From assembly GCF_019320115.1 (NCBI RefSeq), contig NC_089589.1, positions 18,911,641-18,975,640 on the forward strand: 64,000 nucleotides of DNA, written 5' to 3'. The notes beneath the pieces are model-generated. The model was given only the letters and a program-made list of their open reading frames with translations. It was not told the DNA's origin and ran no database searches. How positions within the stretch are numbered: position 1 is the first letter of the stretch; each line of letters starts with the position of its first letter. Positions 37,690 through 49,631 of the stretch are shown piece after piece. Source of the DNA: Miscanthus floridulus. Its lineage: Eukaryota > Streptophyta > Magnoliopsida > Poales > Poaceae. Both the position numbers and the translations under genes were made by a program.

Positions 37690-40600
37690 AATTATAAGGT
37701 GCTCGATGTGCCATGAGTTTGGAACATCAATCCCATCTAAGTCACATAAGCGATAAGATCCTGGTCGGGTGACCTCTTTGACGACGTAGGGCCCTTCCCA
37801 AGGGGAAGACAGCTTGTGCAACCCTTCGGTCTTTTGTTTTCTACGGAGAACGAGGTCGCCGACGGTGAATGAACGACCTTTTACTGTTGCGGTTATAGTA
37901 CCTTCATAGATCTTCTAGATACTTGGCTGTGCGGACGTAGGTGATCAGGCGTTCTTCCTCGGCCCGGTCAATGTCCTCTGTCCGAACAGCCATGGCCTGC
38001 TCTTCAACATAATTTTCCACCCTAGGGTGCTCGGAAGGCAACATCTGCTGGTAGTATGGCCTCTGAGCCGTAGACCAAAAAATATGGAGACACACCGGTA
38101 CTGCGACTAGCTTGAGTGCGCAGTCCCCAGACCACAGCCGGTAGTTCTTTGAGCCATCTGCCCGGAATGCTTTTCTTCTTTCTGATATAGCCTCTTTTTG
38201 AGGGCATCAAGGATCATACCATTAGCCCAGCTCAACCTAGCCATTAGCTCTAGGATGAGCAACAGAAACGTATTTAACAGAGATGCACTGGTCTTCACAG
38301 AAGTCCCAAAAATGATGGCCGGTAAACGTGGTTCCGAGGTCGGTGATAATGCTGTTCGAGAGACCGAACCTGTGTATGATATCTTCAAAGAGGTCGACTG
38401 CTTTCTTTGCAGTAGCTGAAACGAGCGGTTTGTACTCGATCCACTTGGAGAACTTATCAATGGCGACGTATACATACCTGAAACCTCCTGGCGCTGGCTT
38501 AAAGGGCCCAATCATGTCCAGTCCCCAGCATGCGAAAGGCCAAGAAGCTAGGATGGTCTGCAATTCCTATGCTGGTACGTCTATTTGCTTAGCGAAGAAC
38601 TGACATCCTTCATAGCGCCGGACGAGGTCTTCTACATCGGAGATGGCCATGGGCTAGTAGAAGCCAGCTCAGAAAGCTTTGTCAACCAGGTTTCTCGAGG
38701 CCACGTGATTGCCATAGGAACCAGAATGAATTTCGTGAAGCAGCTTCACTCCTTCGTCTTGAGGGACGCACTTCTTCAATACCCCCTCCTTGGCACTCTT
38801 CCTCATCAAGTTACCGTCTACCAACACGTAGTGATTACTTCGGTGGATTAGGCATTCGATGTCGGTCTTGTCGGCGGGTACTTCAGAGTTGGTGAGGTAC
38901 TTGATGAATTGCTCCCTCCAATCGGTGACCGGCGAAGGCACCACAAGTACCAACTGCTCGGCAGGGGAACCTCCTCAACTTCCTTTTCTTCTTTAATGGA
39001 TGGCACCAAGAGATCTTGCATGAAGACCCCCGGTGGAACCGCGGCACGAGACGAACCTATTTTTGAGAGATGGTCGGCTGGTTGATTTTGATCTCGTACC
39101 ACGTGGTGGTACTCGATACCGTAGAACTTCCCTTCAAGCTTCCTGAATTTCGGCGCAGTATGCGTCCATCTTCTCACTAGAACAAGGACCAGTCTTTGTT
39201 GAGCTGGTTGATAACCAGCGTGGAGTCTCCGTACACCATGAGGCGTTTGACGCCGAGCGCGACGGACTATACGAAGACCATGGAGACATGCTTCGTATTC
39301 CGCGGCGTTGTTGGAGGCCGAGGAAGTGTATCCGAAGAACGTAACGTAGCTTATCCTTGGTCGGCGTAATGAATAGAATACCCGCACTGGCACCGTTGAT
39401 GTTAAGGGCGCCGTCAAAGTACATCACCTAGTGCTCGGGGCAAGCGACGGCGATGGGCTCTTGGATCTCGGTCCATTCAGCGACGAAGTCAGCGAGCGCC
39501 TGTGACTTAATGGTAGGTCTGCTTCTGAATTCAATGGAATAGGTGCCAAGCTCAACAGCCCACTTAATGATGCAGCCATTGGCTTCTTCGTTGCGAAGAA
39601 TGTCCCCTAGGGGAAACTCAGTGACCACGATGATCTTGTAGTATTCGAAGTAATGCCGGACCTTGCGCGACGTAATCAGAATTGCGTATAACAGCTTTTG
39701 TACCTGAGGATAACGAGTTTTTGGCTCATTGAGTACTTCACTAATAAAGTAGACCGGATGTTGGACCCTGTAAGCGTGCTCGGCTTCCTCACGTTCGATG
39801 ATGATAGCTGTACTCACGATGCGAGAAGTGGCGGTGATGTATATGAGCAGAGTCTCATCTGGCCTTGGCGCTGTCATGATCGGCGGCTTTGTCAAGAACA
39901 ACTTGAGCTGCTCAAAAGCTGAGTCTGCCTCCTCTGACCAGGAAAAGTGCTCGGAGGCCTTGAGGAGCTTAAAGAAGGGTAACCCTTTTTCACCGAGGCG
40001 TGATATGAAGCGGCTTAAAGCAGCCATACAACCTGTAAGCTTTTGTATATCCTTGACACATGTCGGCCATTTCATATTGGTGATGGCGGAGACCTTGTCC
40101 GGATTAGGCTTGATGCCTCGAGCACTGACGATGTAGCCCAGTAGTACACCGGATGGAACTCCAAAGATGCACTTTGAAGGGTTCAGCTTCCATCGGTACT
40201 TGTTTAGATTGGCGAAGGTTTCTTTGAGGTCGGCGATAAGGTTGTCGGTTGTCTTGGTTTTGACGACCATGTCATCGATGTATGCTTCGATGTTGCGGCT
40301 GATTTGCTGGTCGAGGCACATCTGAATCGCCCTTTGATAGGTAGCCCCAGCGTTCTTGAGTCCAAAGGACATAGTTTTGTAGCAGTATGCTCCAAAAGGT
40401 GTAATGAACGACGTCTTTATCTGGTCTTCTTCCTTGAGGGAGATCTGATGATAGCCGGAGTAACAGTCAAGAAAAGAGAGTAGTTCGTAGCCGGCGGTAG
40501 AGTCTACAACCTTGTCTATCCGAGGCAAGCCGAAGGGGTCTTTAGGGCAGTGTTTGTTAAGATCAGTATAATCAACGCACATTCTCCATTCTTTATTCTT

Positions 40601-41640
40601 TTTTCAAACGAGAACAGGGTTTGCTAACCAATCTGGATGATACACTTCTTTTATAAACCCAGCAGCTAAGAGCCATTTTATTTCTACCCTAATAGCCTCC
40701 TTCTTGTCTGGCGCTGAATCAGGCGAAGTTTCTGCTTGATCGGTTTGGCGGTCGGCGAGACATTCAAGGAGTGCTTGATCTTCTCCCGTGGTACCCCTGG
40801 CATGTCTGTAGGTTTCCAAGCAAACACATCAGTGTTGGCACGTAGGAAGGAGACGAGCGCGCTTTCCTATTTGGGGTCAAGGTGAGCCCCAATCTTCATG
40901 GTCTTGGAAGCATCATTGAGGCCGAGGCCGACCTCCTTAATTTCCTTGGACTTGACAGAGGCACGGGGAAGCTCTAGCTCTAGAATCTCCATGTCATCGG
41001 CGGGTACTATCTTGGCTTCGGTGACCACGCTATCCATCTGGATGGAGAGGTCGGTGGCTTCGGCTGAGGGCGAGACTCTCTGTCTCATAGGCGTAGGCGA
41101 AGGAAAGGTTGGCCCGTAGAGCCAGGACTCCTGTAGGCGAAGGCATCTTCAATACCAGATACACATAGTGCGGTACGGCCATGAATTTGGCCTAGAGCTA
41201 GCCGGCCAAGTATGGCGTGGTAGGCGGTGTCGAAGTCGGCGACGTAGAAGTTGATATGCTCGATGCGGTAGTTGCTTGCCATGCCGAACTATACTGGCAA
41301 GGTGATCTCTCCAAGTGGCTTGGATGCCCTTCCAGGTACCACGCCCTAGAAGGAGGAGTCCAAGGGTGTGAGATCTGATATCGTGAGGCCCAACTCCCTT
41401 AGGGCTCCGGCTGAAGAGTAGGTTCAAAGCACTGCCACCGTCAACAAGGACTTTTCTGAATAGCACCTTCTAGATGGTTGCATCGAGGATGAGGGGGAAA
41501 CACCCTGTGTATGGTATGTCTGCCCACTAGTTAGCCCTGCTGAAGGTGATGGGGATCTCGGACCATGGGCAATAGCTAGGGTCGGCGGTAGTTTCTTCTG
41601 AAGCAACGACGAGCACTCGTCGAGCGGCAAGCTTTCGTTC
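37690..41640 (-). pseudogene. Gypsy pol remnant: protease, reverse transcriptase, RNase H, integrase
   Basis: On the minus strand, protease text (VDGGSALNLLF near 41430, then AILGRLAL) precedes the reverse transcriptase: KKEAIRVEIKWLLAAGFI, MCVDYTDLNKHCPKDPFGLP, the catalytic YIDD near 40278 and the thumb region to about 39800. RNase H begins with MYFDGALNINGASAG just below 39427. Integrase shows GLDMIGPF, the second acidic motif ITDLG and a trailing SEAILPADVAF segment. Stops include TGA before KKNKEWRM (40600), TAG at 39428-39430 and TAG upstream of the integrase core. Frameshifts occur in RNase H and near the integrase Glu. There is no chromodomain, as expected for the Tat lineage. Confidence 0.9.
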
Positions 41641-41778
41641 CCTTCAACTCTTAGTGGAGGCGAGGCCCCCGAAGATGGTGGCGACCACCTTGTCGTGGTC
41701 CTGAAAGGCGTTGTTGTTGTTCCCAGGCAGTCGGTGACCTCCTATTCTGTTGTTGGCGTCGTCGTCGAGCCTCTTGTC

Positions 41779-43984
41779 CTAGAACTCCCTGGCTAGACCA
41801 ATGCAGTCCTTCATCTTGTGTTTGGCGTTCTTGTGAAGAGGGCACGGGCCGTCGAGTATCTTTTGGTACTGCTCGTCGTAGTTACGGTTGGCACGAGGTT
41901 GACTAGCGGCGGTGAAGATGTGTTCTGGCCGTCGGCGGTGATTTTGGCCAGGCCTTTGTCCTCCTGTTCGATCACGGCCGCTATCGCGATGATAGCTGCG
42001 GTCGTCTGGGCGGCGGTCATTGTGACGTCGGTCGTTGGGGCGATCGTCGTATCGGTGGGGTGGTCGCTGAGTGCCTGCATCCTCGTTGAAGCGCACCTCG
42101 GCTTCCTCTGCATCGGCGTACTGGTTGGCAGTAGTTATCATTTCGCCTGATTCGGTTGGCGGCTTACGGTTGAATTTGGAGCGAAGTTCAGCGATGGTGG
42201 AGTCCTCGGATAAAGGTGGTGATGACTTCAGCTTCCATGATGTTGGGGATAGAAGTTCCTCATCTCAGAGAAACACCGGATGTAGCTGTGGAGGAGCTCA
42301 GATGGCTTCTGGTTGATGCGGCTGAGATCATGCTTCGTGCCGGGTCGAGTACACGTGGCCATATAGTTGTCGGTGAAGACTTTCTTCAACTCTTCCCACT
42401 GAGCCGATGGAGTCCGGTGCAAGGCTGGTGAACCAGCTCATGGCGGGTGGCTGTGAGCATGACGAGGAGATAATTTGCCATAACGCTGGTGTCTCCTCCC
42501 GCGGCACGGACGGCAGTGGCATAAGCCTGTAGCCACTGAGTTGGGTTCATTCTTCCTTCGTAGGGCTTGACCTCGGTGATCTTAAAACCACGGGGCCATC
42601 GAAGCGTTCGGAGATCCTTTGTGAAAGCTGAAGGCCCCTCAAGATTGTCAACACTATAATCTACGGCATTGTGGTCGGGGATAGGCTCGAGGGCTGAGTC
42701 TGGGTTGTCGTACTCCCTTTTGTAATCCTGGCGGCGACGTACTTCGTCTTCGTGGCGACCAAAGCGATGGTGCTCGATACGCCGCCGCGCATCCCGGAGG
42801 TTGCTGAGATGTACTCTAGCATCCTGTTCGACCTCCTGGTCATGTTGGCGATGGTGTTTGGTATGATGCCCCCCGGGTACCCCTTAGAGAGGTAATGATT
42901 GGTCGGCGAAACAGCTTTGACTTGGGCGGCGGTTGAACCTCGGTGCAGCTAATCGGTGAATCATGCTCGTAGAGCACGAAGGTCTCTGGTCCTCGCGGAT
43001 CTCATTGACCTGACAGTGAGCCGCTTTAAGCATGGCGGCGATCTTAGCGAGCTCGGGCGTTTGAGAGAAATGAGCGAGCTCGTTGGCGGCTACTGCCAAA
43101 TTGGCGCTTGGAGTCTTGAAGACGTCGTGGCCGTCGACGCGGAGAAATTCTTCGTCGAGGTCGTGGTAGAGCGGGAGCGGTCTTCCTTGAGAGTCAAGAC
43201 GATTATTCTGAGCAGCCTCGGCCCTTGCAATGGCTGCCTCGTTCTCTCGCCGTTGCGCGCTGTTGACGTTTCGGCTTTCCCGAGCAGCGCGCTCCTCCTC
43301 GGTTTCGCCGTTCTGAGGAGGGCTGTCGATGCTGACGTTGAAGATTGCACCACCCTAGAAGGGTGGGAGGAGAAATTGATCGGAGAAGGTTTCGGCGAGG
43401 GTCTCCGTAGAGCCCTGAGACTCAGAGCCCGGAGTTTCTTCTGGGATGGTCTGGAGGTGCACCCTAGGGCTCCGACCTAAGTGTAGCGTGTTGACAGCCG
43501 GTGGGAGCTGGACGGTGATCTGGTCAATGAGTTTGCCCCTTAGGGTATGCTAGTAAGCGGTGGCGGTGTTGGAGATTCCGAAAGGTAGGGCCATAGCCCT
43601 TGCAGTTTCCCAAGCACCCTCCGATAGATCTGGATCGGAGGGTGGTCGGCGCTGAACCAGAGTGTCCAGTGCCGATTCGGCGACGGAGAGACAATCGACG
43701 AGCTTCAGTCTGACTCGATCGATAGATTCGATCATATCATCGTTATTGATCGGCCTCCTCTGGTAGCGAGGAAGCGGACGGCGAGTTGTTGCCGAAAGAG
43801 ATCTCGGAATCGCCTCCAAGATCGGATCTACAGTTGCAGGCGCAGGGGTGGCCGGCGCAGAAACGATCTGCTCTGGCTTGAGGAGCTCTCTGACTCTGTC
43901 AGCGTTGATGACCCACGAGATGGATCCGACCATGAAGATCTGGCTAGGCTGTGGAAGGAACGAAGAGCCTACAGAAAAAGCCAT
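41779..43984 (-). pseudogene. Gypsy gag remnant with zinc-knuckle-like end
   Basis: Starts at the ATG at 43984 (MAFSVGSSFLPQP), just downstream of the primer site. A hydrophilic leader is followed by the retrotransposon gag core (MNPTQWLQAYATAVRAAGG, WEELKKVFTDNYMATCTRPG, PSELLHSYIRCFSEMRN). The C-terminus is Arg/Asp-rich and ends with CPLHKNAKHKMKDC, a CxxH...HxxxxC knuckle-like motif. A one-base frame change near 42400 and several stops break it. Confidence 0.8.
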
Positions 43985-44012
43985 CTTGTTCGACAAGTAA
44001 ACAGCATGCACA

Positions 44013-44030
44013 CCCCTACCTGGTGCGCCA
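44013..44030 (-). other. Primer binding site of the gypsy element
   Basis: Reading leftwards from the 5' LTR, two bases follow the LTR and then TGGCGCACCAGGTAGGGG. A site beginning TGG two bases from the LTR is the normal plant arrangement, complementary to a tRNA 3' end. I did not identify which tRNA. Confidence 0.8.
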
Positions 44031-44032
44031 AC

Positions 44033-44503
44033 TGTCGACAGATTATCGTCGGCAGTCCTCTAAGGGGTATCCCACGAAGGTAGATTGATCGGTAGAGGAG
44101 CGCGAGATCAAGAACAAGAAGGCAACAGAGACACACGAGTTAGACAGGTTCATGCCGTCAGTATGACGTAATACCCTACTCCTGTGGTCTGTTGGTTTGT
44201 ATTAGCTATCGTATGATATGCCGTGATTTTAGAGGGGGTCCCTGCCCGCCTTATATAGTCTGGGAGGCAGGGTTACAAGTCGGTTAGATCTAAGAGATAA
44301 CCGGAAAGTAATAACTGATTACAGGAATCTTGGGATCATACATATCCTAACAGATCTCGTAGTATCTTCAAGATATCTTCCCGATGTCTTGCGGAAGGCG
44401 CCGAGCAGAGTCATGCCTCGCAAGGCTTCTTCTTGTGGGCTAGGCCACCCCTAGGGGCGTAGCCCATGTGGTCTACCATGGGTATCTAGGGTCGTACCCC
44501 CCA
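44033..44503 (-). repeat. 5' LTR of the gypsy element
   Basis: Same length as its partner at 31732. The minus strand should carry the promoter. The text ccttatatagtc at about 44250 supplies a possible TATA element (tatata) in the minus-strand direction. Confidence 0.9.
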
Positions 44504-44559
44504 CCTATAGTAAGTGGCCTCCGCTTCATCTACGACCTCTGCGGCCTGAGTGAAGAACG

Positions 44560-44775
44560 TATCATCATCCTTCTCCGCCTACAAGCTCGCCTCTGCTAGA
44601 GCGATGAGCTCGCATAGTCTGCCAGTGTCATCCTCAACCTCCTCTACCTGCAAGACCGCCTCTGCTAGAGCGATGAGCTCGCTCAGTCTGCCAATGTCAT
44701 CCTCATTCTTCTCTGCCTACAAGCCCACCTCAGCTAGAGCGATGAGATCGCTCAACCAGGCAGTGTCGTCCTCAT
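44560..44775 (-). repeat. Three 69 bp coding tandem repeats in the Cys-rich gene
   Basis: The shared text gctagagcgatgag starts at 44595, 44664 and 44733, giving a 69 bp period (23 residues). Each unit encodes an acidic D-x-GRL-x-ELIALAEA segment. Two units have TAG where the third has CAG, a direct internal comparison showing Gln to stop. Confidence 0.85.
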
Positions 44776-46210
44776 CCTCGCCCCCTCATCAGACAGCACA
44801 ATCGAAGATTAAATGGTGCGACCAGCTCGCGTTCTGTGCTCATCTCATTTCTTTTCCTCATACCTTGCACGGGCCACCTCTGCAGCATGGTCCTCGCTGC
44901 ATCCAATCCCTTCATATATAAAATCCAACCAGTTAGCAACGCGATTATATTAAATTTAAAATCAAGCAATGAAAATAAAAAGGCTTTCAAGCACTCACTG
45001 GCACACAATGCAGCAACATGGTCATTTAAGACCTACATCTGTACTCTTGTCTCCTCCCTTGCCTCCTTCCTTGCCCTCTCCTCCTCTAACGCCCTCTGTC
45101 TCTCCAATCCCCATTTATCAAGCCCAACATCGATCGAGTTACAAATACTGCGCTGTCTAGCAAACTCACGCATCTTGTTTTTGAGATATTTAACGAATAG
45201 ATTGACGTAGTCAGGTCTATATCCCCTCTTCCGTGCAATTACTTGCCTCCCCTTCAGTTCATCCAAGAGCTTCGGTTGACCATTATAACATTCCCACCTG
45301 CATTTCCTAGTGCTCTGTTCAAACAAAAAATTATATCATATATGTCTTAGCAAAAGAAACAAAATACAATTTTATATTTACCACAAAAATAACCAACCTC
45401 ATCATAGTCAACCATATGGACTAGACCGTAGTTGGATTTAACACCACATTCGCACTTGACTGGAGGTGCTTTGTAAAATAACCTTTCTTTCTTCTTTTCC
45501 TTTGCCTTTGGTGGCTCCGGCCATTGATTCTTAGGACCATAGAGCCACTCATTGAAATGACACTTCACAAATCCATAACGCTATAAGAGAATACATTAGT
45601 ACACACACACATATAGAGATAAACATTTAAACAGATACACTTTTCACTTACTTCATGTTTGTTCGGACACACAAACTCCAACGTATTCTTAGGGTTTATC
45701 ATAGTTCGATCTCCGCATTCGCACAGAGGAGGTTCCTCGAGTCGTCTAACTGTGGCTAGGTGCTTCTCCTTAGCCGTCATTGGCGGGGGGTTAGGGGGTG
45801 GAACCCACCGCTGGAAGTGCTCACGTGGATGTCTCCCTCTACACCAATCATCAAAAAGGAGGTACCTAGGGTCAAACTTTTTTGCATTGTCGATCCACTA
45901 AAAGAAAAGCACCTCTCATGGTCCTACACAACAAGATTTCAACAAAATATTAGTAGCCTACTTACACAAATGAAGAAAAAAAGATAGTGGAAACAATTAC
46001 TTACATTAAAATGACTGCATGTGTAGAAGCAACACGCCGCTGTGTCTGGATGTCTCGATTGAAACATGTCGGTCGAGAAACCACAGTCACAGTTAGGGAC
46101 AGAGAGGTCAGGAGGGACGGGAGCATCTTTGCTAGACGAGTCGGGGTATAATTCTCGAGGACGACCCTGTTTTCGCCAAAACTCCTCCCGATACATTTCT
46201 TGCATCTAAC

Positions 46211-47939
46211 AAAATGGTTGTAATTTAACAAACAAAAATCAAAACATCACAAATTAATGTCAATGAGAACCATTTGCATTACAACATATAAAATATAACC
46301 TACACTTTGGTGCAAACTCTATCTTAGATACAAACATGAAAACTATATAAAAACCATACTTTCGTCAGTAAAAAATAAAATTTGGTACATCAACAGTGTG
46401 TCCATATATTTATTCACATATAAAAGTTGAGATACAAACTCAAACAAGCAAAATACATATAAAATTGACCTTATAATACATGGTAATCATAATTCTAACT
46501 AACCAATGAACCTTAACATTGACAATCCTAATCATAATCCTTCAATCCAATGTTCTAACGAACTCATATTTTCCTCCATACCCTAACTACTCATTCAAAT
46601 CCTTCGATCCATCGTGGAGACCGAGGAGGAGCTTCGAGGAAGGTAGGGAGAGAAACGGCATAATTGCTACTAAACACTCTTAAGAAGAGAATATAGTTGA
46701 AGGTTGAAGTGAATTTAGATCTCCTGATTTCTTTGAGAAATAGAGACGGTCATTGAAGTAAAGAGATTTCTTTTTCTTTTGAAAAATACAGAGTCATCTG
46801 CAGGCTGACTGAACTGCTGACAGGACAAATAAAAGCCCATGAGATTAAACATATACAGGAGATATGTTAAATAAATGGTTGGTGTTTGCAAGGTACGAGT
46901 AAGCTAACTGTGTGGGGAAGCTAAATTGGTACTCTAGAAAAAATGCATACATGAAGATGCCCACTATCCTGCAACTTTGACAGCACTACAGAACCAAGGG
47001 CCAAAATATAGAATTCTTTCAGCTCAGCAAGAGTAAACTCACGAATTTGCAAATGAGAAAAACAAAACACCCCTCGTCAATAGAAAATACAGAGATTGTT
47101 CCCTGCATCATTAGACTACTTGACCTACTTACTATTCAGTAGAGATCATAGCATGGCAAACTTAATTGCAGTACTGCACATAGGATTCATCAAGGTGGTC
47201 TATCAAAAACCAGAGTCTCTAAAATGAACAAATAAGCTTGGATTGTATCCGAAAACAATGTCAAGTTTTGCAAGTTGCATGGTGTGAAGTTAACAACACA
47301 AAGCAAATTAACGTCTGGGTGTGCACATGTCCGCATCAGATCTAGGTCCTCGGCTTCGCATAGAAGGGAGAGCAGGGAAGGGGAGGGCATACCTGTTGGC
47401 TTCGCACGGGAGGGGCCGCACCCTAGAGCGCGCGGCGGCCATGTCCGCCCCGTGCTACCGCGGGCTGGCTAGCCCGGCCGGGCGCCCCCCCCGAATGGCC
47501 ACCGCGAGCTGGCTGGTTGCCCGCCGCCCCTGGTTGGTAGGTTGGAGGCCGCGCATAGACCGCCTGTGCTGCCGGGATGCTGCGCACGGACGCCTGCGCC
47601 GCCTCTGCCTCCGGGATGCCTCGCCGCCTCCAGCACCGGGACGTGCGCGTCGCCTATGCCGCCAGGAAGGTGGCCTCGTGGGGCAAGGAAGGATGGTTTT
47701 GCGGGCGGCAGGGAAGGGCGAGCCACGGACGTGAGCGCGGGGCAGGAAAGGGCGAGCTAAGCGTGATCGGTGGACGTGATCTCGCAAGCATGAGCCATCG
47801 CACGCCAGGCAGGCCGAGGTAGCGCTCGCGGTATCGCACGGAGAGAGGCAGACTCAAAACAAACGTCGCACCAAAAAATATCCACACTTTATTCTTTTTA
47901 GTTGTAGAGACCCCGAAACGAGAGGCCACGAGCGACCAC
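46211..47939. other. Upstream region of the Cys-rich gene, then a GC-rich island
   Basis: 46211-47340 is AT-rich. It probably contains the 5' exon and leader of the Cys-rich gene, but I could not define it. 47390-47830 is strongly GC-rich, with a possible minus-strand donor (ccaacag|gtatgcc near 47391). The open frames there overlap on both strands and match no family I recognise, so no gene is called. Confidence 0.35.
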
Positions 47940-48277
47940 CAAATATCCCTGAATTTTTTATTTTTCAGCTTTTTTTTGAAAAATATTCACAAATAGATCT
48001 CTGGTGATTTGATTTTCGTTTATGGACCCTGACCTCGGCACCATGGCTTTTGGCGCTGAGGAAACACGTCTCGGCGCCATAGACAATGGCGCCGAGGTCT
48101 TGGCGAGGCATTGGACGTGGTGGTGACCTGGCGCCGACGTGGACGAGGCCTCGGCGCCATAGATCTTGGCGCCGAGCTCGGCGTCGTAGATCATGACGCC
48201 GAGCTATTACCCTATAGATCTTGACGTTTGAAATAAAACAAGTATAATTATTTCGAGGAACGTACAACAACGTCATT

Positions 48278-48366
48278 GCGGTTCAGCTAGTTAGGACGCG
48301 CGCGACTAGCTTAAAGACCTGGATTCAAACCCAGGGCTATTTCGAACCCGCGCTGAATTTTTTTTT
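48278..48366 (+). other. tRNA-like pol III module in the left TIR
   Basis: Text gcggttcagctagttaggac resembles a D-arm/A box. Next comes ctggattcaaacccag, resembling a T-arm/B box with one stem mismatch. A run of nine T at 48358-48366 could act as a pol III terminator. It is inverted relative to the copy at 49632-49710, and both point into the element. Confidence 0.5.
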
Positions 48367-48560
48367 GATATATCTCAGTTGGTTGGTACAGCACGAGGGA
48401 GACAAACTCGCTCCGATGACACATGGTGTCGTAGTAGCAGGTTAGGGCTTTATAGGTAGGCGCGGCGCCGGCAGAATCGACTGCCAGATCGATCGAGGTG
48501 TCTGACCACGCTTTCTTTGCTTTTCCGGAATCGCTCCCTTCTAAATGCCTGTGCGTGTTT

Positions 48561-48903
48561 GGAGGTGTTTGGTTTTTAGTCTCATAAAATTCATATCACA
48601 TCGAATGTTTAGATATTAAAAAAAAGCATTAAATATAGATTAATTACAAAACCAATTTTATAGATGGAGGCTAATTTACGAGACGATTTTTTAAGACTAA
48701 TTAATCTGTCATTAGCATATGTTTACTGTAGCACCACGTTGTTAAATTATGGACTAATTAGGCTTGAAAGATTCGTCTCGCAAATTAGTCGCAAGTTGTG
48801 CAATTAGTTTTATAATTAGTCTATATTTAATATTTTATGTATGTATCTAAATATTCGATACGACATAAATTTTATAGGAGTGACCGTAGAAACCAACATG
48901 CCC
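48561..48903. mobile_element. Tourist-like MITE nested in the Mutator-like element
   Basis: A second, diverged member of the family at 7211-7555. Inverted ends begin GGAGGTGTTTGGTTTTTAG and, on the other strand, GGGCATGTTGGTTTCTACG. It shares the interior motifs gacgattttttaagactaatta and attcgtctcgcaaatta. Target duplication is unclear. Confidence 0.7.
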
Positions 48904-49631
48904 TTAAACTGTCACGTAGACGTGGTTGCCGCAGCCCGCAAGCGCCATCCGCAGGCCCGCTCGTGCGCCCCCGCAGGCGCCATGCGCGCTGGTGAGCCCG
49001 CGCCGCCGCGCGTGCGAGCGGCACGAGTTCGGAGTGTCCCACACGCGTGTCCGTGCCAGCGAGCATGAGGAGGCACGGGACCCGAGCGTTTCGGTGTGAC
49101 CACTCGAGCGAGGCCGTCCGATCACGGATCGTTGGCTGTGATCTGCCTAGAATTTATTTCGGATACGCCAGACGCATCTTTATTGGGTTGCCTTGATTTG
49201 CCAAACGGGTTGCTTCGGAGGATTTTTTGAGAAAAACAACGGATGGCAAGTGTTGCCGACCAGTGCACGAAACCGGCCGTGCTGGAAATGTTAGGCTTCG
49301 GCACCCGTCGTCTGAATGTCTGATATGAACGTTTCACAACCCATCCTGTTAAGGTGTTACCTACAAGCTTTTGTCGTGATGTCCACAAGAGTGAAAATGC
49401 ACAGACAATGGACCAGTACTACTCCACCAATGCAATTTTATCGAACACCAACTATTTCTTTCTCAACTTTAATTTCTCCACGGCAACTCACCGCAGGAGC
49501 GAAAGGTTAACCTCTTTCTGAACCTGTACGAATACTGGATGCCAGTTGACAGGAAGTGGAGTGAAGAATCTAGCTCCCTTAAAAACTCATCAGAAATAAT
49601 TTTTTCGTTCTATTACTTATAAAAATATAGC

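Larger units (their letters stand above)
31732..44503 (-). mobile_element. Ty3/gypsy retrotransposon, Tat (RIRE2/Retand-like) type, 12.8 kb
   Basis: Two 471 bp LTRs (31732-32202 and 44033-44503) begin TG and end CA, and are flanked by a perfect 5 bp duplication, cctat (31727-31731 and 44504-44508). On the minus strand the order is LTR, primer site, gag, protease, reverse transcriptase, RNase H, integrase, non-coding repeats, an opposite-strand extra ORF, LTR. Gag-pol followed by a long 3' region with an antisense ORF and tandem repeats is the layout described for the plant Tat lineage. Frameshifts and stops make it non-autonomous. The LTRs differ at about 25 of 471 positions by eye, about 21 of them transitions. 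Confidence 0.9.
31508..46210 (-). pseudogene. Cys-rich GRF-type zinc-finger-like transposon gene, split by a gypsy element
   Basis: Minus-strand exons: 46205-46005, 45923-45652, 45580-about 45400, 45314-44999, then an acidic exon from about 44920 to 44509, resuming at 31731-31508 after the gypsy insertion. Three CxCG modules are visible: NCDCGFSTDMFQSRHPD, PPLCECGDRTMINP and PPVKCECGVKSNYGLV, each followed by further Cys/His. A basic coiled-coil-like segment (ERQRALEEERARKEAREETR) follows. The acidic tail has three 69 bp units (44560-44775) and two 117 bp units. TAG stops occur at 45898 and in the tail, again at expected Gln. Genes like this recur beside PMD-carrying Mutator elements in panicoid genomes (from memory). 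The function is unknown to me. Confidence 0.65.

Noticed and set aside
37143..37697. 184-codon open frame with repeated RRFGE/FGEN residues
   Set aside because: It is a translation of the 24 bp tandem array of the gypsy element.
47190..47830. Possible minus-strand gene with a donor near 47391
   Set aside because: One donor-like site and a GC-rich block are not enough. There is no recognisable protein, and frames overlap on both strands.
48370..48430. Second tRNA-like text (tatctcagttggttggtacagc)
   Set aside because: Resembles an A-box/D-arm but no T-arm follows and no stem closes.
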